From: Sphingomonas sp. Leaf20
GTDB taxonomy: Bacteria > Pseudomonadota > Alphaproteobacteria > Sphingomonadales > Sphingomonadaceae
Length of the DNA stretch: 64,000 nucleotides
NCBI RefSeq assembly: GCF_001421535.1
Contig: NZ_LMKN01000009.1
Location: forward strand, 125,695-189,694
Direction: 5' to 3'
In this document: one piece after another, positions 1 to 8,205 of the stretch
How positions within the stretch are numbered: position 1 is the first letter of the stretch
Layout: each line of letters opens with the position of its first letter
Made by a program: the position numbers and the translations under genes
Notes under the pieces: generated by a model
Seen by the model: the letters and a program-made list of their open reading frames with translations, nothing else
Told to the model about the DNA's origin: nothing
Database searches by the model: none

Positions 1-1837
1 GCAAACGATCGCGCAGGTACATCAGCAGCCGTTCATTGCCTTCGCCGGCGAGGAATTTCTGGTGCGCCTTCATCACCGGGCTGTCGGCCGCCAGCGGGCC
101 CTTGCCCGCGAAGTCGCGGATCATCGCGAGATCGGGCATCGCCTGGAAGCCATATTCGGACATGAAGCGCGGACAGCTGTCGAGATAGCGCTCGACCGGC
201 TTCGAACCGGACCAGACATCCCAGAAATGGCGGTCGCCATCCTTGTCGGTGTCGGTCGGACCCTCATAATCGGTCGAAGGGGAGCCCGGCCAATAGGGGG
301 TGCCGGGCGAATATTGCGTGACCGCCTGGCGCAGTACGCGGTCGAATAGCACCGCCATGCCCGCGCCGATCCGCTCCTGCTCGTCCGCGCCGACCGCCTT
401 CTTGAACGCCTTGCGATCGGACCAGTTCTCCCAGCCCGACAGCACCTCGTTGCCACCGGCCCAGATCACGACCGAGGGATGCGAGCCGATCCGGGCGACC
501 TGCTGCTCGGCTTCGATCCGGACATTCTCGCGGAACGCGGCGTCGGGCGGCGTCACGCTGCCGCCGAACATAAAGTCCTGCCACACCATCAGCCCCATGC
601 GGTCGGCCAGGTCGTAGAACGCGTCGTCGAAATAATAGCCGCCGCCCCACACGCGGATCATGTTCATGTTGGCGTCGGCCGCGCCCTTCAGGATGGCCTG
701 CATATAAGCGGGGGTGACGCGCGTCGGGAACATGTCGAACGGGATGATGTTCGCGCCCTTGGCGAATATCGGCGTGCCGTTGACCTTGAAGCCGAAGCTG
801 CCGTCCTTGCGGATAAGTTCGACCGTGCGCAGCCCGATCCGCCGCGTGACGCTGTCCTCGGCGGTCGCTTGCGCGCCGGCGAGCGAGGCGGTGACGGTGT
901 AGAGCGGTTGCGCGCCATAGCCGATCGGCTGCCAGCGCTGCGGCGCGGCGATCGTCAGCGGCAGCGAGACGCTATTGCTGCCGGCGGCGAGCGTGACGCT
1001 GCGGTCGACCGTGACGGTCTTGCCGTCGGGGCCCGTGACTACGGCGTGGACGGTGGTGCGGCCGGGCGTATCCGCGACGATGTCGAGCTTGGCCGCAATC
1101 CGTGCCTCCGCGTCGCTCAGATCCTCCTGCTCGACGCGAAAGGTCTCGATCCGCGCCTCATCCCAGATCTCGAGACGGACCGGCCGCCAGATGCCGATAT
1201 TGACGATCCGGGGACCCCAGTCCCAGCTGTAATGATATTTGGGTTTGCGGATATAGGGCGAGGTCTGCTTGCCCTTGGGCTCGTCGCCGAACGCGCTGTC
1301 ATATTCGCCGGGCAGCGGATGCTTCTCGGCGAGCACCATCGGCTGCAGCGTGCGGATCGGCGAAGCGATCGTCACCAGCACCTCGTTGCGGCCCGCCTTC
1401 AGCGCCGATTTCGCGTCCACGCGCCAGCGACGGTGCGCGTTGTCGGTCTTGAGCAGCGGCGTGCCGTTGACGGTGACCGTCGCAAAGGTGTCGAGGCCGT
1501 CGAACACAAGGTCGAGATGATCGCGCGCGAGCATCGCCGGCGTGACGTCGATCTCGCGGCGGAACTGCCACCGGGTCAGCCCCGCCCACTGGATCGCGGC
1601 CTCGTTCATGCCCTTGTAGGGATCGGGGACGCGGCGCGCGGCGATCAGGTCCTGCTGGACCGAGCCCGGCACCGTGGCCGCGAGCCATTTCGCCTCACGC
1701 TTGTGCGCGGCGACCGCGCTCGTGTCGCTCGGATCGATCCGGACCTTCCAGTCGCCGTCGAGCTTGACCACCGTCTTCGGGGCCGAGATCGCGGGCGAGG
1801 CGAGTGCGAGGAGAGGGAGAAGGAACCAGCGACGCAT
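1..1837 (-). CDS. GH2 beta-mannosidase, exported (C-terminus beyond left edge)
   Basis: The enzyme is predicted to hydrolyse terminal beta-mannosyl residues, such as the core Man-beta-1,4-GlcNAc linkage of N-glycans, in the periplasm. I translated it by hand because the frame has no stop before the window edge; about 612 codons are visible of the 850-880 usual for the family. It starts MRRWFLLPLL with a Sec signal peptide ending near ISA-PKT. The GH2 sandwich domain follows, then the beta-mannosidase hallmarks WGGG-Y, a WAGGNE segment with acid/base Glu464, and an SEYG motif with nucleophile Glu561. Its ATG shares one base with the stop of the upstream hexosaminidase gene (TGATG), so the two are probably translationally coupled. 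Family assignment is strong; the N-glycan substrate is inferred from neighbours. Confidence 0.88.
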   Translation of the reverse strand, partial: MRRWFLLPLLALASPAISAPKTVVKLDGDWKVRIDPSDTSAVAAHKREAKWLAATVPGSVQQDLIAARRVPDPYKGMNEAAIQWAGLTRWQFRREIDVTPAMLARDHLDLVFDGLDTFATVTVNGTPLLKTDNAHRRWRVDAKSALKAGRNEVLVTIASPIRTLQPMVLAEKHPLPGEYDSAFGDEPKGKQTSPYIRKPKYHYSWDWGPRIVNIGIWRPVRLEIWDEARIETFRVEQEDLSDAEARIAAKLDIVADTPGRTTVHAVVTGPDGKTVTVDRSVTLAAGSNSVSLPLTIAAPQRWQPIGYGAQPLYTVTASLAGAQATAEDSVTRRIGLRTVELIRKDGSFGFKVNGTPIFAKGANIIPFDMFPTRVTPAYMQAILKGAADANMNMIRVWGGGYYFDDAFYDLADRMGLMVWQDFMFGGSVTPPDAAFRENVRIEAEQQVARIGSHPSVVIWAGGNEVLSGWENWSDRKAFKKAVGADEQERIGAGMAVLFDRVLRQAVTQYSPGTPYWPGSPSTDYEGPTDTDKDGDRHFWDVWSGSKPVERYLDSCPRFMSEYGFQAMPDLAMIRDFAGKGPLAADSPVMKAHQKFLAGEGNERLLMYLRDRL

Positions 1838-4200
1838 CAGCGTGTCTCCGTGAGTTGCATCCGCTCGACCGCATAATAGGGATCGGACGTGGGGGAGGTG
1901 AATTGCAGGCAGATGTCGCGGTCGCCGGTCAGCGCTGGCAGGCGGCCCTTGACGCTGAACCGGGTGGCGGCGGTTGCCGGATCGGGGAGCGGGAAGGTGC
2001 CGGCGACGACGGGCTCGGCACCCGCGACGGTGCAGCCGACGAGCACGATCAGCTCACCGTGCGGCGTGACGTTATAATGCCGGCGCAGCTTGGTCTCTTC
2101 ATGCGCCAGCGCATAATGACGCGGCAGTCGCGCGATATCGATCGTGAAGCCCTTGGCGACATCCATCGGCGCGGCGGGATAGGCGGTGCACAGGTCGAAC
2201 AAGTCGATATTGTACACCGGCGCGTTGCCCTGCGCCTCGGGCGTGAGCGGCACGCGGAGTGCGAGCGATCCCTTGGGACAGGCGACCATGTCGGACGCGG
2301 TCCGCGTCAGCAGCGCCTGGCGGCCGGTATCGAACAGGCGCGGCTCGGCGATCTGGCGGCCGGCGGCGTCGAATGCGGCGGCGCGGATCTTGACCCCCGG
2401 CTTGATCGACAGCGGTGTCGTATAGGCGGGCGACCGCGGGCCGGGCGCCTTGCCGTCGAGCGTGTAGCGGATCGTGCCATAGGGCGCCTGCGTCGTCAGC
2501 GAGACCTTGGCGCTTTTGGTGCGCAGCGCATCGCCGCGTGTGCCAGCGAGCGTATAGCCGACTGCGAACGCGCTGTCCGCGACCTGCATGCCGGAGGTGC
2601 GCCAGCGGCTGATCTGCGGCTGGACCCGCTCGAGAAAGCTGCCGAAGTCGCGCTTGTCCTTGCCCGACCAGGTGATCTCGGCGAGCGCGGCGGCGCGTGG
2701 GAAGATCAGGTGCTGCATCTGATAGGGCGTGACGATGTACTCGCTCCACAGATTGCCCTGTGCACCGAGCACGTGATGCGCCTTGTCGGCGGGGATCCCC
2801 GCGGGCATCGGCTCGTATTTGTACACGGTCTCGAGAGACTGGATGTCGATCCGGCCCGGCGGTTCGTCGCTGCGATCGCTTTGCAGGCTGTTGAGGTAGA
2901 GCGTCGGCGCGGGCGAAAGGACCACGTCGTGGTTCTGGTTCGCGGCCTCGACCGCGCCCTTCTCGCCACGCCACGACATCACCGACGCGGACGCGGGGAG
3001 ACCGCCTTCGAGAATCTCGTCCCAGCCGATCAGTCGGCGGCCCTTGCTCGCGAGATATTCGCCGAACTGATCGATCATCCAGCTTTGCAGCCCGTTCTCG
3101 TCCTTGATCCCGAGCTTGACCATCTGCGCCTGGACCTCGGGGCTGCGTTCCCACTGATCCTTGACCGCCTCGTCGCCGCCGAGATGGACATAGGTGCCGG
3201 GGAAGACCGCCATGATCTCGTCGAGCACCGTCTTGACGAAGGCGATGCCCTTCGGACCGGGGTTGAAGAGATAGGGGTTCACGCCCCAGTCGCTGCTGAC
3301 CTTCGGCGTGTCGCCGAGGACGCCGAGGTCCGGATACGCGGCGACGAGCGCCTGCGCGTGGCCGGGCAGGTCGATCTCGGGGACGATGACGATGCCGCGC
3401 TCGGTCGCATAGGCGACGAGCTTGCGCAGCTCGTCCTGCGTGTAGAAGCCGCCGACCTGCGTGCCGGGCGCCTCGCCGGTCGAGGGCGAGGTCCGGACGC
3501 TGCCGATCGCGGTCAGCCGGGGATAGGCCTTCACCTCGAACCGCCAGCCCTGATCGTCGGTAAGATGGAGATGCAGCGTGTTGAGCTTCACCGACGCCAT
3601 CTGGTCGACGATCGCGTAGAGCGAGGGGAGCGACTGGAAATGCCGTGCGGTGTCGATCATCAGCCCGCGCCAGCCGAAGCGGGGGGCATCGTCGATCGTG
3701 ACCGCTGCCAGCCGCGCAGGCTGTCCGAACGCCGCGTCGGGACTGACGAGTTGCGCGAGCGTCATCGCACCATAGACAAGGCCAGCGTCGCCCGATGCGG
3801 TGATGCGGACGCCCGCGGGGTCTACCGTCAGTCGATAGGCCTCGGCCCCCTTGATGCTGGCGTCGCGGACGAAGCGGATTGCACCACCGGAGGCGGACCG
3901 GATCGTCAGCCCGCGCTCGGTGCGCACATGCGCGGCGAAAAGACGCGCGGCGCCCGTTGCGCCGCGATCCGCCGCGTCGACGGCAATCGTCGTGGAGTTG
4001 TCGATCGTGAAGCTGCCGGTCGACGGCGTAATGCTGCTGGGTTCGGGAATGAGTGGCAGGCGGGCCGTCTGGGCGGCGGCGGGCGCAGTCAGCCCGATCG
4101 CCGCCGCGCCGACGATCGTCGCGCTGCAGATCGCGCGAAGGCCGACGCGCGGCACGCTTGCGGAAGGCCCAGCGGTTCCGTGGGTCGGAATGGCGCGCAT
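1837..4200 (-). CDS. GH20 beta-N-acetylhexosaminidase, exported
   Basis: This enzyme should release terminal beta-GlcNAc/GalNAc from oligosaccharides by substrate-assisted catalysis. The protein is 787 aa from the chosen ATG, which has an AGGGAGAA ribosome site about 8 nt upstream; an open frame continues 5' of it but lacks such a site. A long N-terminal region with a hydrophobic stretch ends at AAAQ near residue 44. The GH20b domain follows, then the GH20 barrel with the diagnostic Asp343-Glu344 pair in HLGGDEA, and the chitobiase-type C-terminal beta domain (TIRYTLDGK). About 150 further C-terminal residues match nothing I recognise. It leads a two-gene unit with the beta-mannosidase and is divergent from the GntR regulator, with which it shares a 263-bp control region. 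Confidence 0.92.
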   Translation of the reverse strand: MRAIPTHGTAGPSASVPRVGLRAICSATIVGAAAIGLTAPAAAQTARLPLIPEPSSITPSTGSFTIDNSTTIAVDAADRGATGAARLFAAHVRTERGLTIRSASGGAIRFVRDASIKGAEAYRLTVDPAGVRITASGDAGLVYGAMTLAQLVSPDAAFGQPARLAAVTIDDAPRFGWRGLMIDTARHFQSLPSLYAIVDQMASVKLNTLHLHLTDDQGWRFEVKAYPRLTAIGSVRTSPSTGEAPGTQVGGFYTQDELRKLVAYATERGIVIVPEIDLPGHAQALVAAYPDLGVLGDTPKVSSDWGVNPYLFNPGPKGIAFVKTVLDEIMAVFPGTYVHLGGDEAVKDQWERSPEVQAQMVKLGIKDENGLQSWMIDQFGEYLASKGRRLIGWDEILEGGLPASASVMSWRGEKGAVEAANQNHDVVLSPAPTLYLNSLQSDRSDEPPGRIDIQSLETVYKYEPMPAGIPADKAHHVLGAQGNLWSEYIVTPYQMQHLIFPRAAALAEITWSGKDKRDFGSFLERVQPQISRWRTSGMQVADSAFAVGYTLAGTRGDALRTKSAKVSLTTQAPYGTIRYTLDGKAPGPRSPAYTTPLSIKPGVKIRAAAFDAAGRQIAEPRLFDTGRQALLTRTASDMVACPKGSLALRVPLTPEAQGNAPVYNIDLFDLCTAYPAAPMDVAKGFTIDIARLPRHYALAHEETKLRRHYNVTPHGELIVLVGCTVAGAEPVVAGTFPLPDPATAATRFSVKGRLPALTGDRDICLQFTSPTSDPYYAVERMQLTETR

Positions 4201-4339
4201 TGATCTGTTCTCCCTGGGCCGGCTTGTCGTTACCGCTCGCATTGAACGTAACCAATATAGGTCCAGGCACAACCCGTATTCTGAATCGCACGACGCGTTT
4301 GCGCGGGTAGCGATACCAATATTCGATAAGCTGCAATTC

Positions 4340-4359
4340 AGATTGGCAGATACCAATCT
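4340..4359. promoter_or_regulatory. Inverted repeat, candidate operator of the GntR regulator
   Basis: AGATTGG-CAGATA-CCAATCT is a perfect 7-bp inverted repeat in the shared control region of the divergent hexosaminidase and GntR genes. On the minus strand it contains TAGATTGGTAT, which recurs exactly at 14791-14801 upstream of the GlcNAc operon. A second ATTGGTATC word and a GGTA-N4-TACC half-palindrome lie at about 4306-4323, and a diverged ATTGGTTAC near 4250. GntR/HutC-family repressors typically bind such repeats. Binding here is inference. Confidence 0.5.
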
Positions 4360-4463
4360 AGGCTTTCCCGACGTGCATGTTGCCGGGCAGCGCGGCTTTG
4401 GTTAGGCAGGTGCACGGACGTGGCAGGGGCTCGATGGGGGGCGGCCGGTCGGAAGGAGAGACC

Positions 4464-5201
4464 ATGGCGTTTGCCGACGAGATCGGACGCTTTCGCGAGA
4501 GCAATCCATCGCCACTGTATCTCCAGCTTCAGGACCTGATCCGGACCGCGATCGGCGATGCGATTCTGGTTCAGGGCAATGCGATACCGGCCGAGCGCGA
4601 TCTGGCGACCGAGTATGACATATCGCGCATCACCGTGCGCAAGGCGATCGGCGGGCTGGTCGAAGAGGGGCTGTTGACGCGTCGCCGTGGCGCGGGGACG
4701 TTCGTCGCGGGACGTGTCGAGAAAAGCTTCTCCAAATTGTCGTCGTTCAGCGAAGACATGGCGGCCCGGGGGCGTACGTCGAGCAGCAGCTGGATCTCGC
4801 GGTCGGCAGGGCAGGTCAATCCGGAAGAGGCCATGGCGCTGGGCCTGTCGCCGGGCGCGCCGGTCTATCGCTTCAACCGTATCCGCTATGCCGACGACGA
4901 GGCAATGGCGCTCGAGTTCACGACGATCGCCGGATATTGCCTGCCGTCGATCGAGGTCGTCGACGATTCGCTGTATACCGCGCTCGAAAAGGCGGGCTGC
5001 CGGCCTGTTCGCGCATTGCAGCGACTTCGCGCCGTTCCGTTCGGTGGCGAGCATGCCAGGATGCTGGGCGTCGACGCGGGGCATGCCGGGCTGCTGATCG
5101 AGCGTCGCGGATTCCTCCGCGATGGCCGGCCGGCGGAGTTCACGCGGTCCTATTACCGCGGCGATGCCTATGACTTCGTCGCCGAACTGGCCGACAACTG
5201 A
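4464..5201 (+). CDS. GntR/HutC-family regulator with UTRA domain (NagQ-like)
   Basis: This is a transcription factor that probably represses the surrounding glycan genes until a phosphorylated amino sugar binds. The 245-aa protein has an N-terminal winged helix (about residues 15-80, with IPAERDLA and ISRITVRKAI typical of GntR) and a C-terminal UTRA effector domain (about 100-238). The ATG at 4464 follows GGAAGGAGAG; a longer frame from 4377 has no comparable ribosome site. It is divergent from the GH20 gene and 22 nt upstream of the GH2 galactosidase, probably in one transcript with it. GntR-family NagQ controls GlcNAc genes in Xanthomonas (established knowledge). Assignment to NagQ here rests on context and on the TGGTAT-type repeats, so it is moderately sure. 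Confidence 0.82.
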   Translation: MAFADEIGRFRESNPSPLYLQLQDLIRTAIGDAILVQGNAIPAERDLATEYDISRITVRKAIGGLVEEGLLTRRRGAGTFVAGRVEKSFSKLSSFSEDMAARGRTSSSSWISRSAGQVNPEEAMALGLSPGAPVYRFNRIRYADDEAMALEFTTIAGYCLPSIEVVDDSLYTALEKAGCRPVRALQRLRAVPFGGEHARMLGVDAGHAGLLIERRGFLRDGRPAEFTRSYYRGDAYDFVAELADN

Positions 5202-5223
5202 CCTTTCACCAATCGAGTCCGCG

Positions 5224-8145
5224 ATGAACCGACGTCAGATACTCCTCGGCACCGCCGGTGCCGGGGCCACGCTGGCGGTCGGGGGCATTTCGTCCGCCGT
5301 CACCGGCAAAGCTCGCTCCGCGCCGACCGGGTCGGACGCCGGCGCGCTGCCGATGCCGGTGCCGTCGCGGATCCTGCCCGCGCCTGTGCCCGAGCAGGAC
5401 CGATCGCGGACGCGCATGGAGCGGGGATGGCTGTTTCACGAGGGCGATGTCGTCGCCCCGGCGCCCGATGGGCACAACGCGACCTATCTGAGCGTCAAGG
5501 CAGGCAACGCACTGGGTGCGGCGGCGATGGCGTATGACGATTCGGACTGGGCCCCCGTGCGCCTGCCGCATGACTGGGCGTCCGCGCAGCCATTCGTGAA
5601 GACCGCGAACATCTCGCAAGGCTATCGTCCGCGCGGGATCGGCTGGTATCGCCGGACGCTGCGGCTCGAACCGGCCGACCGCGGCAAGACGATCCTGCTC
5701 CATTTCGATGGCATCGCCACCAATGCCACGGTCTGGGTCAACGGCAGCGTCGTCGCGCACAACTGGTCGGCGTATAACAGCGTCGAGATTGACCTGACGC
5801 CGTTCGCGCGGTTTGGCGACGACCTCAACGTCATCGCGGTCCGCGTCGATGCGGACGCCATGGAGGGCTGGTGGTACGAGGGGGCAGGGATCTATCGCCA
5901 CGCCTGCCTGATCCGGCGCGCGCCGGTCGCGATCATCACCGACGGCGTCCACTGCGATCCGCGGCGCGGGCCGGATGGCGTCTGGCACGTGCCGGTCTCG
6001 GTCACGCTCGGCAGCAGCGATCGCCGGAGTGTCGATGTCACCGTCGAGGCGATGCTGCTCGACCCCGATGGCACGCAGATCGCCTCGGCGCAGACGTCGG
6101 CGACGGTCGCGATGCTCGAGCGCGCGACCGCGACGATCGCGATGCCGGTGACCGCGCCGCGGATCTGGTCGATCGAAACACCGACTCTCTATACCGTCGT
6201 AACGCGCGTGCGGCTCGGCGACGCGATCGTCGACGAGCGGCGCACGCCGATCGGCTTCAGGACGATCCGGTTCGACGCCGATCGCGGCTTCTTCCTCAAC
6301 GAGCAGCCCGTGAAGCTGAAGGGTGTATGCCTGCATCAGGACCATGCCGGTGTCGGCACGGCGATTCCCGACTCGCTGGTCCGCTGGCGGCTCGAGCGGC
6401 TGAAGGCAATGGGGTGCAACGCCATCCGCTGTTCGCACAACGCGCCCGCCGCGGAGTTGCTCGATCTTTGCGACGCGATGGGGTTCGTCGTGATGGACGA
6501 AAACCGCCAGTTCAATCCCGCGCCCGACTATATGGCGCAGCTTGAATGGATGGTCCGACGCGATCGCAACCATCCATCCGTGATCCTGTGGTCGGTATTC
6601 AACGAGGAGCCGATGCAGGGGACCGAGGCGGGTGTCGAGATGCTGCGACGGATGGCGCACGCCGCGCACGCACTCGACGACAGCCGGCCCGTGACCGCGG
6701 CGATGAACGGGGCGTTCTTCGATCCGGTCAACGTCTCGAGCGTGGTGGGCGTGACGGGCTTCAACTATTACCAGGGCGACTACGACCGTTTTCACCAGCT
6801 CAACCCGACCAAGCCGATCACGAGTTCGGAGGACACCAGCGCGTACGAGACGCGCGGCGCGTTTGCGAGCGATCCGGCGCGGCATATCCAGTCCTCCTAC
6901 GACGTCGAAGCCGCCAGCTGGGGCGATACGCACCGTGGCACGTGGAAGGAGATCGCCGAGCGTCCGTTCGTCGCGGGCGGGTTCGTCTGGACCGGGTTCG
7001 ACTATCACGGCGAGCCGACCCCGCATGAATGGCCCACGATCTCCAGCTTTTTCGGGATCCTCGACCTGTGCGGATTCCCGAAGACAGCGTTCGACATCCA
7101 CCGCGCGCATTGGGTCGATGACACGCCCGTCGTCAGCCTGACACCGCACTGGACCTGGCCGGGGCGCGAGGGGGCGCCCGTCACGGTCCTGGTGATGAGC
7201 AATGCCGAACGCGTCGTGCTGCGGTTGAACGGCCGGATCGTCGGGCAGGCGGCGGTCGACCGGATCATGGGGAACGAGTTCATCGTGCCCTATGCGCCCG
7301 GACGGATCAAAGTCACGGCGTTGCGCGGGAACGCGGTGGTCGCCACCGCGGCTCATGCAACCGCCGGGCCCCCCGTCGCGCTGCGCCTGACGCCTGCACG
7401 GACCGTGATGGCGGGCGACGGCGAGGACGCGCAGCCGGTGACGATCGATGCGGTCGATGCCGCGGGCCGGCATGTCCCGACCGCCAACCTGCCGACGCGG
7501 TTCGCGGTCGAGGGGGCTGCGATCATCGGTATCGGCAATGGCGATCCGAACAGCCACGAGCCCGAAAAGGGCAATGCCCGGTCGCTGTTCAACGGGCTCG
7601 CGCAGGTCATCCTGCAGTCGGACGCCGGGCGCGGTCAGATCGTGATGACCGCGACGGCGCCGGGGCTCAAGCCCGCGCGACTGGCAATCCACCGCGCGGG
7701 CATCGCCGCGCCAGGCCAGATACCCGTCGCCACCGCCACGATGGCGATCCGCGAATGGCGACGCTCACCCGCGTTTGCCGCGCGGCCGGATCCGGCGCTG
7801 GCCCCGGTCGACGGCGACAACAACAGCTGGGCGTTCGTGCGCAGCGGCACGCCCGTCGATCCGAGTGCGGCAGGCCGCTGGCGGATCTACCGCGCTGGCG
7901 TCTCGCCCTGGCGGCGCGTTGCGCAGGAGGGCGGGCTGATCCGGTTCGCCGCGATCGCGGGGCGTGCCGAGCTCTGGATCGACGGCACGCGGCTGGCGGT
8001 CAAGGACGCGGGGCAGACCGGCACGCTGGAAGCGACGATGCCCGCCGGCGGCGCGGTGCGGACGATCGTCCTGATGGTCGAGGCCTTGCCGGGCGTTTCG
8101 TCGGGGATCGTCGGCGCGGTCACGCTCGAGCCGCGCGCGCGGTGA
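5224..8145 (+). CDS. GH2 beta-galactosidase-type glycosidase, Tat-exported
   Basis: Predicted exo-acting beta-galactosidase (or related GH2 activity), 973 aa. The start at 5224 gives MNRRQILLG, a twin-arginine signal peptide, so the enzyme should be folded in the cytoplasm and sent to the periplasm. The jelly-roll domain includes HDWAS and GWYRR; the catalytic barrel has KGVCLHQDH, acid/base Glu461 in FNEEP and a likely nucleophile Glu536 in TSSEDTS. The C-terminal part carries DUF4982-like and immunoglobulin-like domains common in long Bacteroides-type GH2 enzymes. It lies 22 nt after the regulator gene and converges on the PTS operon. Removal of terminal galactose from complex N-glycans would fit the neighbours, but specificity cannot be read from sequence. 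Confidence 0.87.
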   Translation: MNRRQILLGTAGAGATLAVGGISSAVTGKARSAPTGSDAGALPMPVPSRILPAPVPEQDRSRTRMERGWLFHEGDVVAPAPDGHNATYLSVKAGNALGAAAMAYDDSDWAPVRLPHDWASAQPFVKTANISQGYRPRGIGWYRRTLRLEPADRGKTILLHFDGIATNATVWVNGSVVAHNWSAYNSVEIDLTPFARFGDDLNVIAVRVDADAMEGWWYEGAGIYRHACLIRRAPVAIITDGVHCDPRRGPDGVWHVPVSVTLGSSDRRSVDVTVEAMLLDPDGTQIASAQTSATVAMLERATATIAMPVTAPRIWSIETPTLYTVVTRVRLGDAIVDERRTPIGFRTIRFDADRGFFLNEQPVKLKGVCLHQDHAGVGTAIPDSLVRWRLERLKAMGCNAIRCSHNAPAAELLDLCDAMGFVVMDENRQFNPAPDYMAQLEWMVRRDRNHPSVILWSVFNEEPMQGTEAGVEMLRRMAHAAHALDDSRPVTAAMNGAFFDPVNVSSVVGVTGFNYYQGDYDRFHQLNPTKPITSSEDTSAYETRGAFASDPARHIQSSYDVEAASWGDTHRGTWKEIAERPFVAGGFVWTGFDYHGEPTPHEWPTISSFFGILDLCGFPKTAFDIHRAHWVDDTPVVSLTPHWTWPGREGAPVTVLVMSNAERVVLRLNGRIVGQAAVDRIMGNEFIVPYAPGRIKVTALRGNAVVATAAHATAGPPVALRLTPARTVMAGDGEDAQPVTIDAVDAAGRHVPTANLPTRFAVEGAAIIGIGNGDPNSHEPEKGNARSLFNGLAQVILQSDAGRGQIVMTATAPGLKPARLAIHRAGIAAPGQIPVATATMAIREWRRSPAFAARPDPALAPVDGDNNSWAFVRSGTPVDPSAAGRWRIYRAGVSPWRRVAQEGGLIRFAAIAGRAELWIDGTRLAVKDAGQTGTLEATMPAGGAVRTIVLMVEALPGVSSGIVGAVTLEPRAR

Positions 8146-8149
8146 CGGC

Positions 8150-8167
8150 CGCGCGGCATGCCGCGCG
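8150..8167. terminator. GC palindrome between convergent genes
   Basis: CGCGCGGCATGCCGCGCG is a perfect 18-bp palindrome lying 4 nt after the galactosidase stop and 38 nt from the stop of the convergent nagE-like gene. It could act as a bidirectional transcription stop, although it has no T-run and essentially no loop, so this is tentative. Confidence 0.35.
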
Positions 8168-8205
8168 TCATCCTGGTCGATATCGGGATAACGGGCGGCA
8201 GCCGA

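Noticed and set aside
479..7692. Very long open frames antisense to the glycosidase genes, for example 479-1876 (+), 1804-4203 (+), 2099-4336 (-) and 5206-7692 (-)
   Set aside because: They mirror strongly supported genes, have Arg/Asp/Gly/His-rich translations with no family motifs, and are expected from high GC at third codon positions. The same holds for similar antisense frames across the window.
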